DNA of 64,000 bases from Gyrodactylus bullatarudis (lineage: Eukaryota; Platyhelminthes; Monogenea; Gyrodactylidea; Gyrodactylidae), in NCBI GenBank assembly GCA_012064415.1, contig SSNU01000144.1, positions 609,084-673,083 of the forward strand, given 5' to 3'. The stretch's first letter is position 1; each line of letters begins with the position of its first letter. The translations under genes were made by a program, and so were the position numbers. The notes under the pieces are model-generated. The model saw only the letters and a program-made list of their open reading frames with translations, was not told where the DNA came from and ran no database searches. Of the stretch, positions 9,937 through 21,669 are shown in pieces.

Positions 9937-11709
9937 ACGATAGGAGGATAATTCTTCAAAATTTATAAAGCTTATGTTGCAAATAAAGTCTCGTCAAATT
10001 AATCAGGTCTCATTCATTTTGTCCTATATGACTCATAAATTATGAGAATCGAGTTTTTTTCTTTGGTTTTTTTTTACAGATTTTGTTGAAGACTATGTAA
10101 CATGTAGGGAATGTGATTATGTACATAAAATATTCTAAACATTGAATGAGTCATGCAGAAAAATACATGCATACAATTAAGACAATCCCCCTCAATTAAA
10201 ATGAAACCATTCTGATTGGCTTAGAAATTTTATAATGCATCTGTAGTAACTCACAACTTGGTCGAATATGATTGGTGGAGACATAAACGACCCATAACTT
10301 TTGTATAATTAATTCAATTTTATACCTCATCCTTCCGAGTAAATTGAATTCGCATCTTTATTATATGCCCTTCAAAGGGTTTTAATTTTATGTTTCAATT
10401 CCCGATACTCTCAAAGAAGATATTGTTTTTGAGCCAAGATATCTAACTAATGATTGGTTGCTATGAGGAAGGGCACATTCGTGAGTTAAAAATTTTTCTT
10501 CTTTCTTTAACATACACATGGATATGACAGCCTTAGAATTTATGATTCATCAAGATGAATTCATTTGAGATATAAGCTGTCTAAGGATGTTGACTATTCG
10601 TCAATGACTAAGAGTCTTTCGAGTCTGGCTTTAGAAATAAATTTGTTAGTGTTATATCTACTCATGAGTAAACACATATTTTACTTAATATGAACAAACG
10701 ATTTACATGATTGAAAATCTTTCTCTTCTATAGATGAAGATCCAATTCACAACAAAATTGCTGACTCTCAAATAAGTTTAGTACTCTCTTAGCCAGATTT
10801 CCTCTGTTTTTGATTTGGTCAAATATGCAATGATACCATGTAATGATCTACTGAAGCGACGTCTTCTTATTTTTCCTGAATAATTTTTTCTCTTTATTTC
10901 AACTTTTGAACTAGATTAAACAAGTTGCCAGTTAGTCCGAATCAAAAGCTTAAATTTAATGTAATTCTTCTTGTGTTTTCCCATGGTCTAATCAAGCAAA
11001 AGACGAAATGATGTAAACCAAATATCTTGAAAAATTTTGACCTCAACCGATTTCCCCAACTGCAATCTAAACTGCTACTACTAAATTGATTCTCCTGTCT
11101 CTTCAGGAATCCATTCTTGGGTTACTAATTACTGTGTCGTTTTTGGTTTACTTCTAGATATTTTTTGGCACTTACTCCTCGTATCGTTCATTGATTTCTA
11201 ATTCTCATCGATTGCTGAAACTCCTGCTTATGGGCATCAAGGCCAGAACGAATCTTTCTGTATTTGGTAGAGATTGAGAAGTGAGGTCTCAGGTTTTTTG
11301 AAATTTTCTCTTCAACGGATTAATATCAAAGAATGCTACGGAATTTGCCTGATGTTTTGCAGAATAATCATCAAATTCATGCTACAATCACTTTCTTGTA
11401 ATTGGCATCGGGTCGACTTTGGCATACTAAATTTTACCTCCGATAGAACTCAAGAACTCAAAATCATTTCCCACTTTAAGGGATTCTGGTTAAGAGTCTT
11501 GCAAATCATATTCCCAACAAAAGATGAGAAGAAATTAGACATCTCGATAGTATTCCCCTTTCCAAAAAATATTGAATTATGAAGGAATTTTCTCATATGC
11601 CTTAAAATTTCTATCCAGCTCGTAATATATTCGGAATAAATTATTCATCATCACCAGATAAAAATGTTATCGGATCTCCTTACTCTAAATTAATAGTTTA
11701 TCCTTACAG
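9937..11709 (+). other. Intergenic region
   Basis: After the CRAL-TRIO 3' UTR I find no coding signal with splice support. The open frame at 11274-11582 has composition and length expected by chance in AT-rich DNA and no recognisable motif. Confidence 0.4.
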
Positions 11710-12148
11710 ATATGCATTTCAATACACAGAATGGAATCTTGGGTAAGTTTCTGGATTATTATTAATAATTAATTATCAGGTACTGTCTCTGCTCTCTCCA
11801 TGATCCTTAAAGTCTTTGGAAACCAATTCTGAATGCTAAAATCTTTTTGCATAAAATAGATTTGATTCGCGACTTGGAACTAGCCTTTGATTTCACTGTT
11901 AGTAATTCGAGTGAGCTCTTTGATTCTTTTTTGGTCTAATCTCGTCCTAAAAATCACCTCTTCACTCTCAAGACCTACCGGATACTTTTATTCAAGTTGA
12001 AATTTTTTTGCCTGATCTGCCAAAAGACAACGAAAACTTTCTATTGAATGTGAGTTTCTCAGAGAACTATTTTCAGAATAAAAAATTAAATTCTTTCTAA
12101 ATTTTCCCTTCTTAGATGTACCCCAGGAAGCATCTGGCTTCCACGTAA
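11710..12148 (+). CDS. Small four-exon candidate gene, 60 codons (unknown)
   Basis: Four short exons (11710-11742, 11860-11901, 11973-12049 and 12116-12148) join in phase through good consensus sites: GTAAGT, GTAATT and GTGAGT donors, and pyrimidine-rich CTCAAG and CTTCTTAG acceptors. From ATG 11712 the product is about 60 residues and contains LIRDLELAFDF, LPDTFIQVEIFLPDLPKD and a short basic end, MYPRKHLAST. The charged and hydrophobic alternation is protein-like, and three of three junction phases agree. There is no signal peptide and I recognise no family. The first exon also has a plausible acceptor (TTACAG), so more exons may lie upstream and this could be a 3' part. Confidence 0.4.
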
Positions 12149-12376
12149 TAATTTTCAATAATTGAAGCCATTCGTTTTCATAATTTTTTGTCAGTTAGTG
12201 TCTTCACATGTGCTCTTTAGTGATAAGATATTAATTGCCTGAAAATATCAGCATACTCTTCAAAAGGTTTTTCTAACTTATAATCAAAACAGTCTAGTAA
12301 AAATTTATTGGATCATGTTCAAAAATTGGAATTTATTTCTTGAAAAGATTCATTTTTATTTTCTCCCCGATAGGAT

Positions 12377-12544
12377 TTACATATTACAAATGTACTCGTT
12401 AACTCGACGCTTGAACTCCTCAGAAGTGTCCGGGTAAAACTTTAGGATCTCTTCAAATGTGTCCTCCTCCGACCAGTCACCAACATGACCAGTAATTGCC
12501 AGCATCATAACAACTAAGATGAAAAAGAAAATATTTCTTATCAT
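12377..12544 (-). CDS. Tiny secreted peptide 1 (55 aa), paralogue of 13693-13908
   Basis: A single-exon frame of 55 codons with a strong signal peptide (IRNIFFFILVVMMLAITG), then a short acidic/amphipathic mature region beginning DWSEEDTFEEILKFYPD and ending FKRRVNEYICNM, with one Cys. The mature region aligns without gaps to the peptide at 13693-13908: W-[DS]-E-[DE]...[IF]-E-x-I-x-x-x-YP...FK-x-x-V-x-E-[FY]-[IV]-C. A TATA-like TATAAACATTT box lies about 50 bp upstream (12589-12597, minus strand), with a second TATAAATAC nearer the ATG. AATAAA follows near 12350. I know of no named family; a secreted effector, defence or signalling peptide is conceivable. Confidence 0.75.
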   Translation of the reverse strand: MIRNIFFFILVVMMLAITGHVGDWSEEDTFEEILKFYPDTSEEFKRRVNEYICNM

Positions 12545-13692
12545 TTCTGGCAAGTATGTCTCTTCTGGTTGTATTTATATTGAATTAAATGTTTATAGAC
12601 TACACGCATTTCTAAACAACTCAAAATCATGTGACATAAACAAAAATGTAATCTTTTGACCTTCTTTTTATGGGTGAATATTGTTTTTCAACACTAAATA
12701 ACCGCAGATTGCTTCATGAAAGTGAGAAAGTTCAAAAAAAAAGAAAATTTTCAAGCATAGCCTTTTGCAATAATATTCTTTTGAGAAAATCTAATGCAAC
12801 AGCTTTGGAAGGATCGTGAAAATGTAAACTAATGAGAGATGCAAATCTTTCAAATTAAAATATTGAACGGCACAAACTTTTCCAGATCATAAATCATGAA
12901 TTAAATCTAGAGCTAGTTAACTTTCGATTTTTAATAAAATTTCTGGCGTCAAATGACCATTTTTTTGAACTGAGAGAATTATTAAAAGAAGATTTTCTAA
13001 ATCAAAATTAAACTAGGAAACTAGATTTAAATTATTATTTAGAATGAATTTTTTGCAAGTTCCGCATCTATACAACTTTTATTTTGTTAAGGATGATATG
13101 AAATTCTATGAGGAAGTTCTTGAAAACAATATGGAAATAATGCAATTCATTGAGGAGAGTTTTTTCAACCTCTATTAAATCTTCTTTTCGCAATTCTTTA
13201 GAATGATTACTTTTGACATGGTTTTCTAGTTGTATTAATTTTTCTAGAGTTAAAGAGTTTTTGGCTTCCTCTGCAATCTAGAGATGAGATAATCGGTACA
13301 TTTGGCTAATAGAAAATGGTAATTCGGCAACAACTCAAAATTCTAAAAAACACCTCTATATTCCCTTTAAAAATATTTCTCTAGAATTTTTTTACATACA
13401 TGTTTTTTAAAACAACCTTACACAAGCTAATTCAAGAAATAGTATCCTTATTTTTGCCATAACCTAATTTTAGATTATTCCTTTGAATAAACTATCTTCT
13501 ACCGTGAGCTGTTGCTGCCTACTATTCTCATTGTTAAATAAAATCAATCATCAATAAATCTTTAAAAAAAACTAATCCCCTCAAGGATCTTTCCTCTTCA
13601 AAGGCTTATCAAAGTCTACATATAATAATAATAAAAGGTATAACTTTTTTGGATAAAAGTGGCTAGACCATTTTATTGAATATATCCTTCCC
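12545..13692 (-). other. Spacer between the two secreted-peptide genes
   Basis: Holds the promoter of peptide 1 (TATA-like boxes at 12571-12597) and the AATAAA of peptide 2 at about 13672-13677. The intervening AT-rich kilobase shows no further copy of the peptide family that I can find. Confidence 0.45.
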
Positions 13693-13908
13693 TTAGACAC
13701 AAACAAACTCTCTGACCTTTGCCTTGAAGCTGTCAGTCATTGATGGGTAATTGCTTTTGATTCTTTCGATGACTTTATCTTCATCCCAACCATGGTGCAT
13801 GCCTCCTCTGCCTCCCTTGCCTCCATTGCCTCCATTGCCTCCATGGTGCCCAGCAAAAGCCATGACGAATAGAGCTATGAAGAGTAAGAATATTGCGTTC
13901 TTGAACAT
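13693..13908 (-). CDS. Tiny secreted peptide 2 (71 aa, Gly/His-rich insert)
   Basis: A signal peptide (FKNAIFLLFIALFVMAFAG) is followed by a Gly/Asn/Lys-rich segment with triplet-like GGN/GGK repeats and His residues, then a module homologous to peptide 1: WDEDKVIERIKSNYPS...FKAKVREFVCV. The single Cys is the penultimate residue. The Gly-rich insert is the main difference from the 55-residue paralogue and probably arose by slippage of GGN codons. A TATATAAACATTTGTG box lies at about 13928-13943 on the minus strand, resembling the box before peptide 1. AATAAA lies about 15 bp past the stop. Extracellular by inference; function unknown. Confidence 0.8.
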   Translation of the reverse strand: MFKNAIFLLFIALFVMAFAGHHGGNGGNGGKGGRGGMHHGWDEDKVIERIKSNYPSMTDSFKAKVREFVCV

Positions 13909-16900
13909 TTTAATTTGATAACGTTTTCACAAATGTTTATATACCTTTTCTCTCTTCACATCACATGTTCAAAGTTTTTACAATTCATGAAAAAATTGGC
14001 TCGTTTCTTCTTTCATTCCAAACTAATCTGACGAGGTCATTTTAATTTTCTCAGCTTTGTGAATATTGCCTTTTTATATTGAAAAACTCTCAACTATACA
14101 TAATTCCCATTTTTAAAAAATTATTCCTTTAAAACTGTCTCTCTTTAAACTCTATAGTCCTTCAAGTTATATGGACATCCGGGCTAGAACCAGAGATAAT
14201 TTATAATTCATAAATTTGGCCTTGAAGGAAAAGGAATCTGCTAGCTTACCTGATTTCTATAGAAAACCCTTTCAGTGTAAAGCTATTCTGGAAACAGTTT
14301 TCGCCTTAAATCAGAAAATACAACTATTTATTGCCAACAAAAAATGTTTTCTCGAGATAAAAAGTAATTTACATGATCTAGATTCAATAAAACGCCACAT
14401 TCTTGATAAAGATGATGAGATTTTTGTAAAAACAAAAGATTCCCAACTTCCTATCAAATATAGCTTTAGGTTTAGTTCTGAACTAAAAAGATATTAGATT
14501 TGATATCTTTCGCATCTCGATGTGAATCTGATGAAAATACAGAATACCCACTTAGGATTCAATTGAAGCCATCTCTCTTGACACCAGGTTCGAATTAATC
14601 CATCTTCCTCACTTGGACTGAAAAATCCTTTTTCATGTACACACTACATAGATAATCAGATTAGATTTCCATTTAATCCTTAACTAGATTTTTAGTTTGA
14701 TTGGTGATCTCAATGATTTATATTTAGAATGAAATTTTAAAATTCCATAATTAACGAATTTTGAAATCCGTCCTCTTGCAAGTTCATGATTTTTTATCAC
14801 AAAAACATTTTATTCCTATGATTTTAACTGGAAATTCTCAATTGGTTTTAACTACTGACTAACAGATCCATTCACTATCGACTCAAAAGTGAGATTTCAA
14901 TCTAAATTAGGACGTTATTTTGATAGTTTTCAAGATAAATTTCATTAACATATCTTAAGAAAACTGAGCTATTCCATAGAAGCTTTAAAAGAATTGAATG
15001 AACTAAGTCTAACTCTGATTCATTAGAACTACATGTATCAATCATTTCTCTCATTTTAAAAATCAAAATGAACACGATGCTTATTTATCATTTCTTCACA
15101 AAATTAAGATTTCGTGAATTTTCTTTTGCCAATCACTATTTAATTTCTTCATTACCTCGATGCATATAACAAAAATTGCCATCGCACTTGATTTTGTAGA
15201 AAAAATACTCTGATCCGAAAGACAAATCTAAATGCAAGACATTATTTTTCATTTAATCAAGTTCCTACTCAAGCTACTCACTAAAATGTGATTGGAATAT
15301 TTAGAAATACATTACTAGAAAATACATCTCTTGGGATTATTCTTAAATGGTTAACTCTCCATCAGAAGATTCATCAATAATGGTAGTGTTCTTAAGAAAT
15401 CAGGTGACAATAATTGAAAATTTATTCCAAATAATTTAGCCGGCTCCAGACAAATTATTTTGCTGAAAAATATACATTCGATCGAATCTAAGAATTATTT
15501 TCTAACTCTGGTTATTTCTACTTTCTCAATTCTGATATTTTACAATATCGAAAATCTTCCTCTGTATGCATATATTCATATCATTTAATACTCGTGAGTA
15601 CAGTTCTAAATTAGGCTAGCTAGCTTAGACATTTTTAATTTCTCTTAATACTCCGAAAATTTATCAGTTAATCTATCTCCACAGTATATGATGTCAAGAT
15701 CATATCTTGGTGTTTGCAGAGAGATCCTTTCTAGAACTTTGGCAATTACAAATAATTAACTATGCAAAGGGGATATTTTTCAAAAATTTGCAAATCATAC
15801 CCTAGCTTTAATTCCGTAGAACTTTTCAAGGCTTTTCTCATGATACATACCACTTTTAGGTTCTGAGATAGTCCCAAGGCTGTTGTGAATGATTTTCCTA
15901 TCTAAATGTCTATTGTAAGTCAAAAAACTATTGTATTTTTCGAATTTTTAAAAGCTGTAAATAATTATAATTAATCTTTGAATAATTTCTTCGTTCAAAG
16001 TTGTTTTTGGTTCAAGTCAACCATGAAGATCAAATACAGTAGTTGTATCCAGATTCTATGTACACACTACTCTCTAATTTAGTGTGATTTATTTTGGTTA
16101 GAAAATGCAATTTCTTTCAAAACTCTATTGTACACTTTACAATTTTTTATTGAAATCCCCCCTAGGTAAAGGTTTAATCTAAGAGAAATTTTAAAAAGCT
16201 ATCCCTACCATGTAGTTACATGGAAATCAATTTTGAAAATACGCTTCTCATTATGATAATTGATCATCTTTTTGCTGATAAAATAATTTTTATCGTTTAG
16301 AATTGTTACCATTTCATCTTGTAATTATGAGCTGACCAAATTATAATTAAATCCAGCAATCTCCATTGACGTAATATGAGAATCTTCTTTTTATAAAGTT
16401 TTAAGAAAGCAGACAGTTGAATTAATTATTCAAAAGAATACTTGCCTCATGTCTCTGTACTTTTGGAAGCGATATGATTCTGCGTATTAACCAGACATTT
16501 ATATCTGGATCTATTCTCTATAGATTTATATAGATTTTTCATTAATATCAGTCTATAAATATACAATTGATCTATGCAATGCAGATTTGAGCGAATTTGA
16601 GCTATCGGTCAATTCTTCTCAGGATATGCATCATGCTCTATTAATTTCTATGATATCCATGGTATCTTTCTTAGTTTTGAAGGATAAGTCCCATTAATTT
16701 TGGTAGCAGTTCAGACTACTCATCTCCCTTTTAGTTTAGGTGTCAAAAGTGTCTATTTTAAACTGTATTACGTGATGCTCTCTTCATCTAACGTGATGTC
16801 TAATATCTTTGACTAGAGAATATTCAAGTGTTGTCCTTTTTAATTGAGTTTTAAAAACCAGACAAAAATTTTAATTGCATATTTAATCTTTTATCTAGGC

Positions 16901-19208
16901 TCTCTCATATCTTAGAAAGATTATATGAGCCCACTGAGATTGACCTATCTACAATCAGATATTATCACTACGGTAGTTAATGATAAGAATCTTCTATATT
17001 TTTTAACAAAAATTCACACATCTTTGAACAGGTTTGGTACCTGTCAGATTCAAGCTGATTTTTAATTTGTTGAAAGAGTACATCCCCCTTCGTATCTTGA
17101 ATCTTATTGATTCAAAATTCTAATTGAATTGAATAAATTAAAGACATTCATATCAACGGGCATCTTTGGCAACCTTTAGCTATCTTACTCGAATCTTTCT
17201 TCAACTAAATCATAATTACAAAGAGTCATAGCATTGAATTTTTTTTCACCTTCTAAAATTTCATTCCATACTCTTGATACTCCCATAACATTGCATGAAG
17301 AGAGAGAGAGAAAGGCCATTACAATAAAATAAAGCTTTACTTTCCTCTCCCTACGCCCAAAAATCTGCATTGGTGAACTTTTTTTCAACAATAAATTACT
17401 TTTTGTCTATGTTTTTATTAGGCTTTATTAGGATTATGTTGGAAGTCTATAAAGGTTTGTAAACATTTCTTTAGCTCACCATAATGCAACAGAATCCGAT
17501 ATCCTTCCTCTGGTAGATGAGATCACCATCTTCTGTTTTGAAGAAAAAATTTTTCCATTCAATTTTTAATGTTCCTTTAGAGTTTATTACGCTTTTTAAT
17601 TTTCTTCTTTGACTCAATTTTTCTAGTTCAGTAATTAATTCTCTGAGGAAATTTAAGTCTCCCTTGTTTTTCTTCTTTGCGAAAGTGCTTAGTAATTTTT
17701 TTGTTTATCCCTGATAAGTTATCACTAGACCAGTAAAATATTTCGAAATGTTTGACGATTTTTGATTTTACAAAACCACATTGTTTTCTAACGGTTAATT
17801 AAAAGTACATTAGCCTTTAACATAGCTCGTACAACTCAAAGAATTTAAATCCAGCGCCAACATGGAATTGAACACGAGGTTGATCACGCACGATCTCAGC
17901 TCTATCATTCGTCAAACTCGTGCTATACTAATTCAAAGAGAGTTTATTTTTTCCAAAAAATTACTTTTTTTTAAACCGTATTTTTGAAAACCTACTTCCC
18001 AGGGTGAAAACTCATAAGTAAAAAGTAAGATAACTCTTATCGAGTAATCATACCTGTAGAATTCGAATATGCAATCGCCTGAACTCTATCTGCTAAAGCT
18101 ACAAAGATAGCCTGTTTTTGGATCGAAAATGACCCATTTTTGATCTATAACTTCTGAGCTAAAATTATTGCATTAAAACAACTTTAGATTTAGAATCAGC
18201 GTATTCCCAAACCATAGAATAAACGAAAAGATTGATTGCAAATCTTGAGAAAAAATTCTCTGGGACTTAAAGTTTAATTTTTAACTTTTACAGGAAAAAT
18301 GAAGTTTTGTCTCGAGAACGTCTTTGTATTTTCTTTCAATTTCAATGACTGATTAAATCTCGCCAATTAAGCTGGCCCATTTCATCATTCATATCAAAAC
18401 GTGTAAAGTCATTCCTGATTGAAGAGCAATGATCAGAATATAATCTTTCAGTAAAATTTTTCCATTTTCATCTCTCTCTCTCTCTTTGTGTTACAAAGTC
18501 TGTAAATAAAACTTGTAAATCGGTGGAATTTTAACGATATTCCGAACATTTTTATGGTTTCCTTATCTATTTTTGATCCAACTTTACCCTCTCACTCCGA
18601 AATCAATCAAAAATGTCCATATTTTCCTTTAAAAATTCTTCATTTCCAATTATAACTTGCCAATCAGCAAAATTGGCTCTCTCGTGATCTGGTTTTCAGA
18701 AAACTCTCATTCGATTTCTTGATGAAAAAAATTTGCATTTCCTCAAATCAATTACCTAGTTAGGAGATAAACCAGATATTGAATTTCCTACTCTCACAGT
18801 CCCATTTCAAAAGTATCAAGATGATAATGACGACTGATGATCAACCAGGCTCACGCTGCTCATCAAGACTCACTGAGACTTTCGAGATAAAATTCTTCAA
18901 ATGTATTGTGGAAATGTGTATCTTGATCTATTTATAACTCTACTATATTTATCAATGTTGATGATTACAGATAAGGTAGTTATTATGGATTTTCTACATG
19001 TGCTAGATCATTACCATTACACCATCAAAGTCTTCTCACTTGTTGTCTATCTGTTTCTTGCTATTTCTCTCTCTCTTCTTATCGATTCAATCAGAGACAA
19101 TGTGTGGGTTAATATGATGGAAGAGATCCATAGATATTCATCATTTTCTAGAGAAAGAAACTTGTAGAGTAGTTTCTCTCTTCTTCACACCACCGATCCA
19201 AATCCTTA
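13909..19208. other. Gene-poor intergenic region
   Basis: About 5 kb of AT-rich sequence contains MITE copy B (about 17826-18276). Open frames at 14216-14497, 17185-17391 and 18901-19167 were inspected. The 17185-17391 frame (minus) has a possible signal peptide (LYFIVMAFLSLSSC) and a potential CGA/GTAAGA donor at its end, so it could be a first exon, but no second exon was found. A (TC)n tract lies at about 18470-18485. Nothing else is supportable. Confidence 0.4.
17826..18276 (-). mobile_element. piggyBac-like TTAA MITE, copy B (inverted, decayed)
   Basis: Inverted relative to copy A. The right end (CTCTGGGACTTAAAG) is the complement of copy A's left end. Internal blocks correspond across about 200 bp, such as CTTCCCAGGGT, GAGTAATCATACCTGTAGAA and GCAATCGCCTGAACTCTATC. 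The left end has diverged, so the boundary is approximate. Confidence 0.65.
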
Positions 19209-20191
19209 ATGAGTAGAGACAATGATGACGAATCTGTCTCCCTGGAGGCCATCATTCCCATTGAAAGTTGTTTCAACATCCTCGAGGAGGGGCGAATGTC
19301 TGATCTCCTTCAGTTAAAGGCTAAAATTGATCTAAACGAAAGGGTCGAGGAATTAGACGCTGTCATGTGTGCTTGGAGTCGTCGTCTCATCTCTATGAAA
19401 CATTTCCGGTGTCCCCAGAGTAAATGAATATCTTCTCATCTCTCTTCCTTTTTATAGCTCAGACCTTTCTCCTGCCATTCCTCAGATACTCAAAGTATCA
19501 ATATGACCAAGCAATGTCTAGGATTGAAAACTATTGCAGTCTACTCAAGTCACCGGAACATGGTCGACCAAACTGGTTCACGAGACTCTCCTCGAAATCA
19601 GCCTTTTTAGTTGAATTCAAAAAGATCAACTTCTTGACACCTCTTGGCTATATCGGCGACGATGGCCCACTTGTTGTTTTCATTCGTTTCAACGATTTAA
19701 ACCTCGACCGTTTACCAATGCCACAGTTGACGTCATGTGTTCACACAATGTTGGAATTTCTCACCTCTATCGAAAGAGTCCAGATATCAGGTGTTATACT
19801 GGTCATAGATCTGGATCATAGATCCTTCTACTATGATAATCCATTGGACATCTTCAATCTTTACTCAAAATGGATTCAGGACGCCTTACCAATTAGAATT
19901 ATTGAAATGATCTTCTTCAACAAGACAAAATTATTCGAGTACGTGTACAAGCTGGCTGAGCCATTCCTTTCGAATGAGACACGCCAAAAGATAACTCTTT
20001 GCACAGAAGAACCATACAACTTGGAAAAGTTTGTCCCCGGGATCAAGAAACTTTTGCCAAAGGAGTATGACGGAGAAAACTTCCCCCTCGATGAATTAAA
20101 CAAGAGCTCATACAAGTTATTCTTCAATTTCCTGGATAACACCCATGAACCTTTTATATTCATTGATGATTCCTATAGATCTGAAAAATAA
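19209..20191 (+). CDS. CRAL-TRIO domain protein, paralogue 2
   Basis: Exon 1 is 19209-19419 and exon 2 is 19458-20191, joined across a 38-nt GT-AG intron to give 314 residues. Colinear with the 317-residue protein at 8983: FRCPQ...TFLLPFLRYSKY, RIENYCSLLKSPEHGRPNWF, PLGYIGDDGPLVVFIRF, VQISGVILVIDLDHRSF, KLAEPFLSNETRQKI and LLPKEYDGEN. In the last motif the family's Gly-Gly is Asp-Gly. The intron falls at the CPx-FLLPFL junction, where the first paralogue is uninterrupted. The unspliced frame stops after CPQSK, so splicing is required. The N-terminus is longer and acidic. Probably a cytosolic lipid carrier with diverged ligand preference. The two genes are 9 kb apart in the same orientation, consistent with an old duplication. 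Confidence 0.88.
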
Positions 20192-21236
20192 ATTTCATCT
20201 CAATTCTCACCTTTCGCGCCTCTGGAAAAACTGATTACTTTTCTATTTATAGACAAGAAAACCATTATATTTTCCAAGGAGAGTTTTGATGTTTTTCAGT
20301 TTGCATTCTATTCTTTATTCTTGAACTGATGCTAGTATTGATGCTTCTTACAGATTTTTAAATTAAAAATTTGAGCGGATTCTCTGGCGTAATAAACTCT
20401 AGTCTGACATATATATATAATTCTAACATGGATATTTTCATACTGTGCAGTAAATACAGATCGAAAAGACTAGATTTGTTATCTTCCACTTAAAGTAAAC
20501 TTGTTATCATCATCAACTTCATGAATTTCACACTTTGCTAGACTTGGTTGAAATCTTTTTTTTCATTAGTAAATTTACAATACAATGCAGTTACTCTCTC
20601 TTCCTCTCTAGGGATAACCACTTGCAAATTCATTAGATAATAATGATGTTTTTTTGAATATCAACAAGTATTTCTTGTTGTTTCCGTTTTCATCAATTTA
20701 TTTTCCATTATCTTCTCTAGGATAAAATTCTGTCTAGACCATTGTAGCTGAATAAATTGATAACTTGTTTATATTTTCAACTGATTCAACTTACATTTCC
20801 CGCTAGTTTAAAATTTACATATCTCATGATTTCCTACTACAAGTGTTATCTACATTTATTGCAATATTCTAAAATACAACCATCTCTCTAGCTATTTTAC
20901 AGCATAGAAAATTTTTTGGCTAAAGATTTTTTTCAATTTCTCGCGTGTTGATTATCTATAATTTACTTTGAGTCTAAATGCGCACATCGAGGCCCTAAAT
21001 TAAACTCTAACTTGAGATTAACCAATGGTAGACGGGAATTTCTCTCTAAGCCAATAGAAATGTAGTTGTAGTAAACTTAAACTTTATATAGACTTACATA
21101 GTGGCTATCCTTCATAAATATCACACGACATTTGGAAATACTTATTACAATTACTTATATCAACTACTCATATCAACATTTCCCATTCAATAAGCAATAA
21201 ATAGAAAGAATAACAAACGTAAAAACTCTTGCTTCC
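20192..21236 (+). other. Intergenic region downstream of CRAL-TRIO 2
   Basis: 3' UTR and AT-rich spacer. A TATA-like TTTATATAG lies at about 21085-21093, upstream of the small frames at 21237 and 21448. I see no other feature. Confidence 0.35.
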
Positions 21237-21431
21237 ATGTCCAATTATAGTAGTTTCGACAGGAAGGAGTTGATATTATTCTGTGATGACCGAAGTCTCG
21301 ATGATTTCTATGCAATCAAGTTGAGATTACTATCAAATGATTGTATGCTACCATATCAGGACACAATCAAGGATATTAGAGATCCCTTATCCCTAGGGGA
21401 TATGTTTATCGACAAATCACTTTTAAATTAA
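21237..21431 (+). CDS. Small hypothetical ORF (64 aa)
   Basis: An ATG-started frame of 64 codons with charged, protein-like composition (MSNYSSFDRKELILFCDDRS, then LDDFYAIKLRLL and DPLSLGDMF). It has no signal peptide and I recognise no family. A TATA-like box lies about 145 bp upstream. It could be a real small gene, a lone exon or chance. Confidence 0.25.
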   Translation: MSNYSSFDRKELILFCDDRSLDDFYAIKLRLLSNDCMLPYQDTIKDIRDPLSLGDMFIDKSLLN

Positions 21432-21447
21432 CTCTAAATAAATTCTA

Positions 21448-21669
21448 ATGATATTCTCCAAACATGTTTTCATAATTTCTCTTGCATGCTTATGGAAATT
21501 TATGACTTCTGAGCAGTCAAAGGGTAAGTCAGTCTTTTTACATCGACAAATTTCCATCCACAAAAACCTTTCGGATAAAAGCATTGATACATTTTCCCCT
21601 CCGTTTGTGCTTTATATAGAATGCCCATTTATTTACAGTTTGCGGATAGTACCTGGTGCTTTTATATGA
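21448..21669 (+). CDS. Putative small secreted peptide, optional 96-nt intron
   Basis: The frame starts with a signal-peptide-like segment (IFSKHVFIISLACLW). A strong donor (GGTAAGT) lies at 21524 and an acceptor TTTATATAG ends at 21619. The 96-nt segment between them is a multiple of three and open, so both spliced (41 aa) and retained (73 aa) products would share the end CPFIYSLRIVPGAFI. The family is not recognised. Support is only the donor/acceptor pair and the hydrophobic start. Confidence 0.28.
   Translation: MIFSKHVFIISLACLWKFMTSEQSKGKSVFLHRQISIHKNLSDKSIDTFSPPFVLYIECPFIYSLRIVPGAFI

Noticed and set aside
11274..11582. 102-codon open frame
   Set aside because: In DNA this AT-rich several frames of 90-100 codons are expected by chance. 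No motif, splice partner or start context supports it.
14216..14497. 93-codon open frame with charged composition
   Set aside because: It begins at TTG with a stop just upstream, has no recognisable domain and no supporting splice sites. It is compatible with chance.
17185..17391. Possible third secreted peptide (minus)
   Set aside because: It has a hydrophobic start and a potential donor, but the mature part does not share the W...YP...FK..V.E.C pattern of the pair at 12.4 and 13.8 kb, and no second exon was found.
18901..19167. 88-codon hydrophobic open frame upstream of CRAL-TRIO 2
   Set aside because: It looks like several membrane segments, but T-rich sequence produces this by default. 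No family or conserved motif was seen.
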